Part shown: in pieces, positions 1-10,232 of the stretch
How positions within the stretch are numbered: the first letter of the stretch is position 1
How the letters are laid out: every line of letters begins with the position of its first letter
NCBI GenBank assembly: GCA_030144725.1
Contig: JASKMD010000024.1
Location: forward strand, 6,978,953-7,042,952
DNA: 64,000 bases
Direction: 5' to 3'
From: Haematococcus lacustris
Taxonomy: Eukaryota > Chlorophyta > Chlorophyceae > Chlamydomonadales > Haematococcaceae
Translations under genes and position numbers: made by a program
The notes under the pieces: generated by a model
Database searches by the model: none
What the model was told of the DNA's origin: nothing
Seen by the model: only the letters and a program-made list of their open reading frames with translations

Positions 1-165
1 CCCTGCGTTTCTCCCTGCGCTTTGGCCGACCTTGTCCGTTTGGGCTGAAACTCAGCCAGCTGGTAGCTTGTGATGTAAGGAATCCATCCCAAAAAGAATC
101 AGGTCCAAAAAAGTCAAAGGCTGAGGCTGGGCGGCCCGTGGCGTTCACGCAGGGACGGATGCAGG
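1..165 (+). repeat. Left terminal inverted repeat of unit A (first ~17 bp missing)
   Basis: It begins inside the terminus at CCCTGCGTTTCTCCCTGCGC and continues through TTTGGCCGAC, TTGGGCTGAAA and GGCGGCCCGTGGCGTT. The same blocks occur in reverse complement at 15,260-15,407 and 44,185-44,331, and the outer ~40 bases also occur in the short element at 33,734-34,078. This defines one terminus family. Confidence 0.8.
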
Positions 166-980
166 GATGGAGGGGGGGGCGCAGGGACGAGTCGCAGGGA
201 TTGAGGGGGGGGTGCAGGAACGAACGCAGGGATGACTTGGGGGCGCAGGGACGAACGCAGGGATGGAGGGGGGGGACGGATGCAGGGATTTCGGGCGCAG
301 GGACGAGTGCAGGGATGAGCGCAGGGACGAGCGCAGGGATTATGGGCGCAGGGACGAGTGCAGGGATGAGCGCAGGGACGAGCGCAGGGATGCACGCAGG
401 GACGAGCGCAGGGATTTCGGGCGCAGGGACGAGTGCAGGGATGAGCGCAGGGACGAGCGCAGGGATTTCGAGTGCAGGGACGAGTGCAGGGATGAGCGCA
501 GGGACGAGCGCAGGGATGAACGCAGGGACGAGCGCAGGGATTACGAGCGCAGGGACGAGTGCAGGGATGAGCGCAGGGACGAGCGCAGGGATTTCGAGTG
601 CAGGGACGAGTGCAGGGACGAGCGCAGGGACGAGCGCAGGGATGAGCGCAGGGACGAGTGCAGGGATTACGGGCGCAGGGACGAGTGCAGGGATGAGCGC
701 AGGGACGAGCGCAGGGATTACGGGCGCAGGGACGAGTGCAGGGACGAGTGCAGGGACGAGCGCAGGGATGAGCGCAGGGATGAGCGCAGGGATTACGGGC
801 GCAGGGACGAGTGCAGGGATGAGCGCAGGGACGAGCGCAGGGATTTCGAGTGCAGGGACGAGTGCAGGGACGAGCGCAGGGACGAGCGCAGGGATGAGCG
901 CAGGGATGAGCGCAGGGATTACGAGCGCAGGGACGAGTGCAGGGATGAGCGCAGGGACGAGCGCAGGGATTAAGGGCGCA
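149..980 (+). repeat. Left subterminal minisatellite, 12-bp unit GCAGGGAYGAGY
   Basis: The array is made of GCAGGGACGAGT, GCAGGGATGAGC and GCAGGGACGAGC, often closed by a 15-bp variant GCAGGGATTACGGGC. This gives a higher-order period of 51 bp (12+12+12+15). All spacings are multiples of three, so long stop-free frames run on both strands; these are not genes. It mirrors the arrays at 14,094-15,262 and 43,020-44,185, which read CCCTGC on the plus strand. In En/Spm the accessory protein TnpA binds a 12-bp subterminal repeat; a similar role here is inference. Confidence 0.9.
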
Positions 981-1084
981 CGGACCTTGCATCACATGTC
1001 ACATTAGCGTATCCCTAACACTTGCATACTCTGTGTAACCCAACCATTTCAATCATGGTCGTGAAGTCTCACATGCAGTCCATG

Positions 1085-4000
1085 TCAATCCTCTCGACCT
1101 CTCTTACTGCCCCCACCCCTGCTCCCACCCCTGCTCCCACCCCTGCTACCACCACCGACTGGCTTTCGCTGGGACTTTCCACCCTTTCCAGGCTCAGCCT
1201 CCTGCTCTTCTGGCTTTGCTGCTGGCCAGCTTACGCCTGCTGCCTCATACCACTGCTGCTCCAACTGCTTCAGACCTGCCTCTGAGAAGGCTGGGACTTT
1301 AAGCCAATCCTCCACCCACATGGCGTCCTCTTCTTTCTTAGCTGGGGGCTTGTATGGGACCTTAGGCACGTGCTTGCCCCCTGCTGCTTCCCCCTGCCAG
1401 GCCGGCACCTTGGGGGTGCTGCCGGTCCGAGGCTCCGTGGTGGGCTGGCACAGGCTGTCAAACAGGTGGCCAAACTCAGCTATGTAGCAGGTGGTGTCTG
1501 ACACAAAGCCAGTGGAGGCGTAGAAGTGCACCCGCACTGAACCTGTCCCCTCCCTGCCCTCATCACCAGCATGGATTGTGTACCCACGCATCCCCAGCAC
1601 CTGACCTGGCTCCAAGGTCACACGCACCACCTCCTGGGCTGTCATCTTCTGCTGCAGGTACTCCTCAAGAGCAGCCTGGCACTCATGTCTCTCGCCCGGA
1701 CCGTTCCAGAAATGCTCCACCACCTGGACCCACTTGTGGCTGCGGGGGATGAGGAGGATGCTGACCCGCTGCATGGCCATGATGAGCACCATGCCATCAC
1801 GCCCTGGAATGAAACGCCACTGGATGGGGGGCGGCTTCTGCTTAGGGGATGGCTGCCGGCTGGGGGATTGCTGCCGGCTTGGGGATTGCTGCCGCCTGGG
1901 GGATGGCTGCTGCTTGGGGGATGGCTGGCTGGGACCTGCACCTGCACCTGCTGCCGGGCTGCTGCATGCTGCTGAGGGGGGGGCTTCTGGCTGGGGTGTG
2001 TCTGTACAGGGGGGTTGGGGTGGGAACAGGGCTGCTTGTCTTGCCTCCTCCTCATCAGACCACGAAGGCCGCACATCCACATGCAGTGCCTGAGCTGACA
2101 CCAAGCCGGTAGCCCCTTTGGGTTTGCCGTTTTCCAGCATCTTGTACGGGTCGTTGCACAGGATGGTGCCACCACGGAGGGGGGAGTTGACCAGCTGGTT
2201 GGCCCTGGCCTGGAGGCGCTTCAAGCACGCCTGAGCCCACACCTTGGCAGCTAGGTGGCGTGCCTTGATGGTGGCATCCAGGTTCTGGAACGTCTGCACC
2301 GCTTCCTCGGTCAGCATCCCCGCCATGGACACCTCGTCAGCCAGGCTGCCATCATGCTGAGGGCTGGTGAAGAGCAGCTGTTTGCGCTGCCCTGTCCCAA
2401 ACTCAGTCACCACCTCCTGCAAGCAAGCAACACACCATAAGAGTATTGCGGGCTAAGATATAGTCTTGTAAGGTTAGGGTTAGGGATAGGGATGGGGACA
2501 GGAACAGGGACAGGGATAGGGACAGGGTTAGGGTTAGGGATAGGGTTAGGGTTAGGGATAGGGTTAGGGCTAGGGCTAGGGCTAGGGTTAGGGTTAGGGT
2601 TAAACTGAACTCACCGTCGTGCCCTTCACCTCTCCCGGTACGATCTGCAGCGTCCCATCGGTGTTGAGAGCGCTCTCCTTGAAGATGATGCGAGCGTAGT
2701 GCATGGTCAACGTCAACAGGGCCCAGAGCTCCTTGGCAATTGGCTTGATGTCTGGTCCAACCACCGTCACTGCATAGCCCTCCTCCTCGACCTCTGCCTT
2801 GAACTCCTCCTCCTCTCCAAGCTCGAACACCCTGCAGATAGCCGCCCTGAAGCGAGGCCCAATCCATGACTGGGTGCACGCCTTGCCCTTCTTCTGAGGT
2901 GGCCCTTCACCCTGCATAAAATCAACAAGGCCAATGATGGTGCCGTTAGATCTACACAACTCGCATGTAGGGTGTGCATAGCATACATGACTTGCAGGCA
3001 TGTAAGTCATAGAAGTTTAAACATGATGCCTGTTATGCAATGCAAGTAAATGACAAGTGACATGCTGCTTTGGCTCCACTGTCAAACCTGGTCAGCCGCC
3101 GCCGCCTTGTCCTGCTGCTTGTGCATCTTCAGGTCAAATAGTCCCTCCATCATGGCCTCCATCCTCTCCACCGTGGCCTGCAATGCGTCCAGCTTTTGCA
3201 GCTTGGTCTGCATGGCGTCCAGCTTTTGCAGCTTGGTCTGCATGGCGTCCAGCTGATGATGCTTGGGGAGCATAGCCTCCAGCTTGGCGATACGCTCCTC
3301 AAGGGCCTGAATTCACGACATTGGTTACTGTCATTGTCAATGCTCTTCACATCATCAACATGTATGATGCCCCCATGCTGTGATGACTCACAGCTTGGCT
3401 TGTCGAGTCTCTCTCGGCTGCCGTCCTCTTCTTCGCTCCTCCCACTTGGCTGGTTCCCTACAATCACACATTCAATGCATGTTCTGGGTCTATGTCCCTC
3501 ACAACTATCTAGATGCACCACACATCATTAACGTCATTATGTGATGTACATCACATACGGACATCAAGCAATTACGCACAATTACATGCATATTCATGCG
3601 GATTAGCTCATCAGGCTTTAATGAGTAGGTGCCCATTATCCATGGTTATGCAGATATGTGCGGTTTTCCATACACATACTTAGACCAACCTCTTCATCAC
3701 TGTCACCGATAGTCAGGTCCAAGGGTCCCTGCTTTGTTGCTGGCGCGCTCAGCTCCTCTCCTCCCTTAGCCACCCGTCCGGCCTGCAGTTATACATAAAT
3801 GCAGGCCATGGTTCAGTGTCATGCGCTCACCTGCGTGTGGGGTGAAGGCGCGGTGCTTGAAGCCTTATGCATGCATGATGCGCACGATGATCATAGTGTG
3901 CATGATGCATGTGGTAATCAAAGGTCAAGTGACATAACTCGATCCTCATCCTCCCATCGTCTGTATGCATATCTGTTAGACAACACCTTGTTCTCTTCTG

Positions 4001-7000
4001 AAGCGGCGACTTCCCACTCGTCACCAATGTTAACCTACGAGCATCATTCACAAATGATGTATCCTGCATGTGCATGTTGTGTTGTAATCATGAAATTGCT
4101 AGTTATGGGACCTATACTCACAATGCTTGGCCACCCCTCACAACGTTGCACCGCGTCCTTCCAACACATGCGCCTCCCAATCATGCCCTTCTCAGTGTTG
4201 TTGTCAAAGTCAATGTTGGTAATGAAGTGACTGCAGCGCATGCCAAAGGTTAGGTCACCTTACAAGCCATGTGATGTATATGGCAGGCAGTGCCATTGCA
4301 TGGTATATTCTTTCACACCTGGTAAGAGCGGACTCACCTTGTGCGCCGCTCGGTTATGTAGTCAATGTGCACCAGCATGCGGTCGCCACAACTCCAGCCA
4401 TCTCCCTGTGGTGGGCAAGCACCTGTCTGCGACCGCCACAGCCCATCCCTGACATTCTTCTTGAGGAAAGCCTCGAGCTTCCTCCACAGGGTAAAGGGGA
4501 TGTTTCCGGGCTGCATGCATGCAGAAGAACGTGGCACTGATCACATTCATAACATTGAAAACCCCTTCATGTTCAACTCACCGCGATGGGGTCATAGTAC
4601 ACGACCTTCCGCATATCCACGTAGACAGCTGCCACTGTCCAATGGTTGTCGGTGATGTTGAAGGGGATGAGGATCACGCTTGCATCTCTTAGCTGGGACA
4701 TGCCCAACTTCTTCAGGATCTTGCCATCCTTCTTGTATTGGTCCAGTGCCTGGTCCGCCTGCTCCTCATTGTTCCGGATTCCTAATCCCACATGGCACTG
4801 GAGGATCAAGAACCTTCGCTCCGTCTTGTTGAAGCGAACAGCCTGTAATGGCATATCACCATGCATGATATCTCTCATCCACTGTCAACACCGCATTCAT
4901 TCATCGTGCACACGCTCTTCTTACATGCTACTGGCATGTCAACCTATGGTGTTTACTCCACTCACTTGGATGAGCTCCATGGCCACGTCTAGTGCATCGC
5001 CATTGATACTCTCCGGCTCATATGTGGTTGGGTCAAAGAACCTTGAGTCTTGGACATGGTAAGGGTTGACGCCCTGCAATAGCATCCGAACAGTTAGAAC
5101 TAATACTAGTGCATGTGCTTGTGCAATTGCTGTCATTCCCAAACCCATGCTCCCATGCTCCCATGCTCTTACCTTCACCAACCTTCTTGGGCCTGCGCTA
5201 GGCGTTGCACCGCCCTTGGGGGCACCTGCAACCATTCCAATTCCTATCCACATGAACAGCAAGCGTGAGAGACCCCGCTTGCCTAATCCATCATACTACT
5301 AAAACCAACATGCAGTTACCTTCCTAGACTATACCTGGGTTGGACTGAAGGGCGGCCTTGGTAAGGGTTGGGTGGGCTGGGGGGCAGGCGGTGGCAGGGG
5401 GAGTGACGGATGATGAGGGTGGGCGGTTGGATGAGGTCTTGGCCAGGGAGAGGGCTGGGGAAGGCACAGTGGAAGGGGTTGGGGCAGGGGCAAGGGTAGC
5501 AGCAGAGGTGGGCAGGCCACGTGAAGTCGTAGCTGCTGGGGCCATGCGAGGGGTGGGGGAGCGAGTGGGCGCCACCGTCTTGGATTGGGTAGGGGCTGGT
5601 GGGGCTGGGGGGCAGGTGGTGGCACGGGGGGTCACGCTTGGTGTGGCTTGGCGGTGGGATGAGGTCTTAGGCTGGGAAAGGGTTGGGGGAGGGGCTTTGG
5701 GAGGGGCTGGGGCGAGGGATGGGGCAGGAGCTGAGGCAGGCTGGACAGGGGCAGGCGTAGTTGATGGGGCCATGCGAGGGGTGAGGGTGGGAGTGGGCGC
5801 CTTTGCCTTGGATGCAGCAGCCGGCGACCCTGTGCACATGTTGCAAGCAAAGATTGTGTGATGCATGTTGGGTGGCATGCTAGTACGAGATGTGCATGCA
5901 GCACACAATGACATATACCTAGCAAAGCGTGCTTGTACTTTGTTGGGGAGGTCCCCTCTGCCTGCTGCGCATCAACCACAGTCACGGGAGTTGTGGGGGT
6001 GACCTGCATTACACCAGTAGTGCAATTGTTGATGACTAGCTCTGGCTAAGGTTGCTTCAGGCCATGTCAACTCACCCCTGTGTTTGACACTGTGGGTGTC
6101 TGGGATGGGAGTGGGGGGGTGCGTGTCTGCTGCAAAGACGCCTGCACATAGGGGTACACAATGAGTCATCACATCCACGCCAAGTGTGCACCCCTCACCC
6201 CCTGCACACCTGCATGAGTAACATGACTCACCTTGGGCGACCGTTGCGCCTTGACCTTGAGGGCCTTTCCACTCAGCAAGCTGACATGCACACACTTCAC
6301 AGCCTTCACCGTCTTCTTTAGCTCAGCTGTGAGCTGGATGGGGGCCTCTGCACGCACAATAACATCAAAGTGGCTGACAAGCACGTCATGGAAAGGCGCA
6401 TGCTGTAAGCAACCTTGTATACTGTGCTACATCAACTACCACTATGGGCACTATTCACACCCACTTGACGCGTCATACAGCTTGTACAGCTCCATTAGGC
6501 TCTCCATGCCCTTAGGCACTTCGTCAAATCCCTCTGTCCCCACTGCTGACAGGCCTGGATAGTTGAGGTCGGTCGCCACATAGGTAGCGACCCACGCCTC
6601 CTGAACCTGCTGGGGCTTGCTGTTGAACTTAGTGCGTGTGTCTGTCACAAGCCTGTGGGCATGTATACATGCATGATGTAGCCGGACCTTGCACAGTTGT
6701 CTCAGGATGCCCCTCGCTGGCAGACTGTTTGGTGTGCATGGTTGTGCCATGACATGGAACTTTGCGCACTCACTGCTGCACTGCTCGTGTCATATCTTCC
6801 TTTGTGGGAGGATTGGGGCTGTTGGCCAGGTCAATGCCCGTGATCATGACACCAACGATGAGCTTGATGCGTGGCTCATCCAACTTAGCATCCTGCATTT
6901 CACAATGCAAGATGGGTCCCTTATGCATTAGCCCATTCACCTATGCAGTATGTATCATGAGTTACCCTCAGGTCGACCACCAACTGCAGGATTGACGCCG

Positions 7001-7097
7001 CCAAGGTGGTCAAGTTAACCGTTATCCCATCTTTATTCGTCCCCATCATGTCGCCCGTTGTGAACACAGCCGGGAAGGTGGCGCTTGAAGACGACAT
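1085..7097 (-). CDS. Composite Ulp1/C48 protease - 2OG-Fe(II) dioxygenase-like gene, copy A (about 18 exons)
   Basis: ATG is at 7,097 and TGA at 1,085. Exons read on the minus strand: 7097-6966, 6892-6774, ~6655-6464, ~6409-6235, ~6145-6080, ~6005-5920, ~5835-5335, ~5229-5172, ~5075-4967, ~4842-4582, ~4510-4339, 4230-4122, ~4040-3985, 3782-3690, ~3459-3394, 3306-3088, 2911-2615, 2416-1085. From about 6,145 onward every junction keeps phase with GT-AG borders, which joins all domains into one protein. In order these are a Pro/Thr-rich linker, a C48 cysteine protease (His in NHW 4,642-4,644, Asp in YYDP 4,591-4,593, Cys in WSCG 4,388-4,390), an acidic LDLTIGDSDEE segment, a coiled coil with a 10-residue repeat, then a double-stranded beta-helix dioxygenase (HVD 2,075-2,083, distal His in IHAG 1,571-1,573, Arg near 1,533) with a long Pro/Gln/Ser insert and a Gly/Arg-rich tail. 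The junction near 6,420 could not be phased. C48 enzymes cleave SUMO-like tags; the dioxygenase substrate is unknown. It may alternatively be two adjacent genes. Confidence 0.7.
2472..2603 (-). repeat. Intronic telomere-like repeat (CCCTAA on the coding strand)
   Basis: Degenerate TTAGGG repeats on the plus strand (GGTTAGGG, GGATAGGG, GGGACAGGG, GGCTAGGG) fill almost the whole intron 2,417-2,614 between two phase-0 dioxygenase exons. The coding strand therefore carries CCCTAA. The copy-B gene also has such a tract, at a different intron position (27,636-27,905). Confidence 0.85.
5335..5835 (-). other. Pro/Ala/Thr-rich linker exon of the composite gene
   Basis: One large exon encodes a low-complexity Pro-, Ala-, Thr- and Ser-rich stretch of about 165 residues, containing two related ~65-residue blocks with TPRMAP and PPAPxxxQ-like segments. 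It separates an N-terminal region shared with the copy-B gene from the protease domain. It is probably a disordered spacer, and no catalytic motif is visible. Confidence 0.6.
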
Positions 7098-7340
7098 TTG
7101 TTGACGATGATAGAACTGGTCTGCGATTAGTGGTGTGTGGTGCAGCTGTTTAACCTGAATGCAGACTTGTCTTCGGCGATGCTCATGCAAGTCGTGTTCA
7201 AAGTAAAGTCATTGCTTGCACGTTCCCTTCGTTACCGTAGACTTGTTACCTGGATTTCACCTTTAATTAACCGTGAAGCCCTGCCTTTCATGAGGATTGT
7301 GGGCGTCAATATTGTGCTACATGACTTGCAACATGGAATT

Positions 7341-7411
7341 CATGCATGTGCAAGCGCCCGCCAGCGATCCTATGGACGGAGGCGGTACACACCTCAGCCT
7401 GGCGTCTGACA
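7341..7411 (+). promoter_or_regulatory. Conserved leader, class I, of an F-box/LRR-like gene
   Basis: GCATGTGCAAGCGCCCGC, then AGCGATC and GCGGTACACACC, lead to the ATG at 7,412. The same blocks precede the ATG at 19,966 (19,907-19,965). Conservation upstream of otherwise diverged genes suggests promoter or 5' UTR function, or recent duplication. Confidence 0.55.
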
Positions 7412-8548
7412 ATGCAGCGCTCAGTGATGGGGCAAACCTGGGTCGAGCCTGTCGTTGTTACCAGCGGCGGTGATTTTCTCCGGCCCGGTCAGGGTAGCGA
7501 GTCCAGCCCAATCACCGAAGAGTCCCGTGAGACGTGCCTGGAAACTTGCGACTTTCTAGCCCTTAGCATCGACTCAGAAACCATCTATACGCATCTATCA
7601 CCTCGCCACGTGGCGGCTCTGTATGGACGTCGGCAGCGTCTATCGCTAATGCTGACCCTGGAGCAGCGACTTGGGCCGCACGCCACGAGGTGCAGAGTGG
7701 AGGGGGTGATTGGGTTCCTGGGCTACTGTGAGGCTGTTCACAGCGTGGAGATCAGACTCGTCATGGACGAGTACACGGATGAGGAGCCCACCTATGAGCA
7801 GCTGCCAGTGGGGGCCTGGTTGGCGGAGCGGCTAATATCCAACTTCCCCAACTGCCAGGTGTTGGGTATCAAGCCTTTCATAATGCTGGACTCAGAGCTG
7901 CTGGAACTCCTCAGCCACCCCCTGGTTGTGGGGCGGATCAAGCATGTGGACATCCAAACAGCCATCCTGACAGACAGGATAAGTGATGTTCCTTATCAGT
8001 GGGTAGAGCCAGCTTTGGGGCTGACAACCTTGATAGCCACCTACCTGGGGCCCCTCCCCATCACCCTACGTGACCGCACCTGCAACCTTGTGAAGCTGAG
8101 CGTCACTGAGATGAACCTAACAGACGTGGGCAACCTACCACAGTCCGTCTCAACCCTACTGATATCTGACCTCAGCGTCGTCCTGCCAGAGCCTGATAAG
8201 GCGGCCTTGAGCAGAGGTGTGGCAGACCTCAGCTCTGGCCGGTTTGAGTGTCAGCATATTGGGATGCTGGGCATGGCATTCACAAAGAATGCAGGATGTG
8301 CACAAGTAGCAGCCCTGAAGCCCCTGGTGGGACGGTTTGGGGAGGCCCTGGTGGAGGTGGGAGAGCCGGGCATTGATGGCAAGCAGCTGATACAGCCGCT
8401 TGTGGTTGATGCTGTGATTCCAATGTTGAAAGGGTGTGCTGGGGTCCAGTTCAGGAATGCCATGTGCTCGCTGTATTCATGGCACGAGTGGGCAGTGAAG
8501 AATGCCATGGCTCCGGGTGCGTCGTTCAGCATACGTTATGCGCACTGA
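7412..8548 (+). CDS. F-box/LRR-like protein, family member 1
   Basis: A single-exon gene of 378 codons. The ATG at 7,412 is chosen because the same Met-Gln-Arg-Ser start is conserved in member 3 (18,384) and the leader upstream is conserved. The N-terminus carries a degenerate F-box-like end (ESRETCLETCDFLALSID) aligned with the clearer F-box of member 4. Irregular leucine-rich repeats follow, such as VKLSVTEMNLTDVGNLP and TLLISDLSVVLPEP. F-box/LRR proteins choose substrates for SCF ubiquitin ligases. TGTAA, the chlorophyte polyadenylation motif, lies at 8,627. It stands in tandem with member 2 and upstream of the transposase. Lineage-specific LRR is seen directly; F-box function is inference. 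Confidence 0.7.
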   Translation: MQRSVMGQTWVEPVVVTSGGDFLRPGQGSESSPITEESRETCLETCDFLALSIDSETIYTHLSPRHVAALYGRRQRLSLMLTLEQRLGPHATRCRVEGVIGFLGYCEAVHSVEIRLVMDEYTDEEPTYEQLPVGAWLAERLISNFPNCQVLGIKPFIMLDSELLELLSHPLVVGRIKHVDIQTAILTDRISDVPYQWVEPALGLTTLIATYLGPLPITLRDRTCNLVKLSVTEMNLTDVGNLPQSVSTLLISDLSVVLPEPDKAALSRGVADLSSGRFECQHIGMLGMAFTKNAGCAQVAALKPLVGRFGEALVEVGEPGIDGKQLIQPLVVDAVIPMLKGCAGVQFRNAMCSLYSWHEWAVKNAMAPGASFSIRYAH

Positions 8549-8751
8549 CATGCTTAGTCCTGGTTCACAGTGACATGGAGTGGGCTTGGATGGACAGCAC
8601 GGACTCCATGGATGAGTGGTCATGGATGTAAACATGCGATGATGTTATATCTTGAGCACCATTGACTCCAAGGTTCCCTTCAACGATTGGATGTCCTAAC
8701 TCAGCGACGGAGCGATAGTATGACGTTCATTAGCATGTCCATCATATCCAT

Positions 8752-8805
8752 TGTGTGTGCAAGTGCATGGTGCAAGCCTTGCGGCCAGTCTGCAGTACAA
8801 GCACG
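8752..8805 (+). promoter_or_regulatory. Conserved leader, class II, of an F-box/LRR-like gene
   Basis: GTGCAAG, CATGGTGCAAGCC and GCAGTACAAGCAC run up to the ATG at 8,806. The same order of blocks stands before member 3 (18,321-18,383), although member 3's coding sequence is closer to member 1. Confidence 0.5.
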
Positions 8806-9939
8806 ATGGCCCTCACGTCGCGGCGCCCAAACCCGTCGGACTGGGTGACTATTGAAAGCAACGGCGACTTCTATTGGCTCCATGACGATGATGAGAGCAC
8901 TTTGATCAGTAAAGAGTGCCACGAGTCCAGCCTCACGACTTGCGAGTGTCTAGTGATCAACATCGACTCAGAGTCCATCACCAGCCACCTATCTCCTCGC
9001 ATCCTTGCGGTGCTGCGCGACCGTCGGCTTCCATTGGCACTCCAGCTGATCGTGGCGACCCTGCTCGGGCCACACACCATGAGGTACAGAGTGGAAGGGG
9101 TGATTGGACTCCTTGGCCGCTGTGAGGCCGTTCACAGCGTGGAGATCAGATTCAACGACATGCGGCCGGCCATGGAGGAGAACCCCACCTATGAGCAGCT
9201 GCCAGTGGGGGCCTGGTTGGCGGAGAGGCTGATGGCCAACTTCCCCAAATGCCTCTCATTACGTCTCCAGGATTTTCAATGCCAGTATGAACAGCTGGCG
9301 GAGCTCCTCAGCCACAGCCACTTTCTGAGCAGCCTACAGAACCTCGACATCCAGGAGCTACACATCAAGGATGGCAGTCTGGATGACGGTCACTATGAAT
9401 GGGTGGAGGGTTATTTGGGGCTCACGGTCTTGTCAACGGTGTGCCTGGGTCCCGTGCCCACTCCCTTACAGCCATTACTGCCTCACAGCAAACTCATGAA
9501 GCTCAGCCTGACAGAGATGCACATAACAGCCGCCAGTCTGCTGCCTCAAACCATCCAGATCCTCGACATCACTTACCTCCATGTGGGCCTGCCAGAGCCT
9601 GATCAGCTCGCCATGACAAGCGGGGTGGCGGCCCTCAGCTCAGGGCGATTCAAGACGCTGGACATTGGATTTGTGGGCCTGACAATCACCAGCCTTGAAG
9701 GAGGAGGACATGCATCATTGGCGGCTCTGAAGCCACTGGTGGGCCGGTTTAAGAGGGCGGAGGTGGAGCTTGGGGCGATAGGACCTAATGCCTACGATGT
9801 CATTCACAACATGGTGCCACTGTTGCAAGGGTGTGGCGGGGTCGTGTTCATAGGGTTGACAAAACCGCTGGATAGCTGGTGCATGAATCGATTGAAGGGT
9901 AGCATGGCTGAGGGCGCTACTGTGGAGGTAAAGGAGTGA
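8806..9939 (+). CDS. F-box/LRR-like protein, family member 2
   Basis: A single exon of 377 codons and paralogue of member 1. Shared blocks include YRVEGVIGLLGRCEAVHSVE, PTYEQLPVGAWLAERLM, MKLSLTEMHI and AALKPLVGRF. It begins Met-Ala-Leu-Thr at 8,806, directly after the class II leader, and has lost most of the N-terminal helix. TGTAA at 9,943 is only four bases after the stop, so the 3' UTR would be very short. It probably recognises a different target from member 1, since the repeat loops are the most diverged part (inference). Confidence 0.7.
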   Translation: MALTSRRPNPSDWVTIESNGDFYWLHDDDESTLISKECHESSLTTCECLVINIDSESITSHLSPRILAVLRDRRLPLALQLIVATLLGPHTMRYRVEGVIGLLGRCEAVHSVEIRFNDMRPAMEENPTYEQLPVGAWLAERLMANFPKCLSLRLQDFQCQYEQLAELLSHSHFLSSLQNLDIQELHIKDGSLDDGHYEWVEGYLGLTVLSTVCLGPVPTPLQPLLPHSKLMKLSLTEMHITAASLLPQTIQILDITYLHVGLPEPDQLAMTSGVAALSSGRFKTLDIGFVGLTITSLEGGGHASLAALKPLVGRFKRAEVELGAIGPNAYDVIHNMVPLLQGCGGVVFIGLTKPLDSWCMNRLKGSMAEGATVEVKE

Positions 9940-10232
9940 CATTGTAAAACATTGTTTGCGCTGTGAGGAGCATTGGACCGAGCTGAGCATGTTGGAGCAT
10001 TAATTACAGCCATGAACACCTTTCAACCTAAACAGGTCTTCATATGCTGCAACCCATCACTTCTAACCCAAAGAAGGCCAATGCTGACATCTGTGAGGCG
10101 ACACAAGTCACCTTACAAAAAGACATGACCCTAACACTGTCGCGAGTCACATGTACATACTCCACCACATACTTCACCACATACACCACCACCCCCAGAG
10201 CAACGTCAACTTGAGGTGTTTGATTGCCACAG

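Noticed and set aside
114..1007. Long stop-free frames on both strands, Cys/Pro/Arg-, Ser/Ala/Gly- or Arg/Asp-rich
   Set aside because: Pure consequence of the 12-bp repeat, whose period is a multiple of three.
2472..2603. Chromosome end (true telomere)
   Set aside because: The tract is degenerate, short, inside an intron and flanked by coding exons.
1085..2911. Firm assignment of the dioxygenase to the TET/JBP DNA-modifying family
   Set aside because: HxD, distal His and Arg are visible, but the surrounding motifs fit other 2OG families equally well. A profile search is needed.
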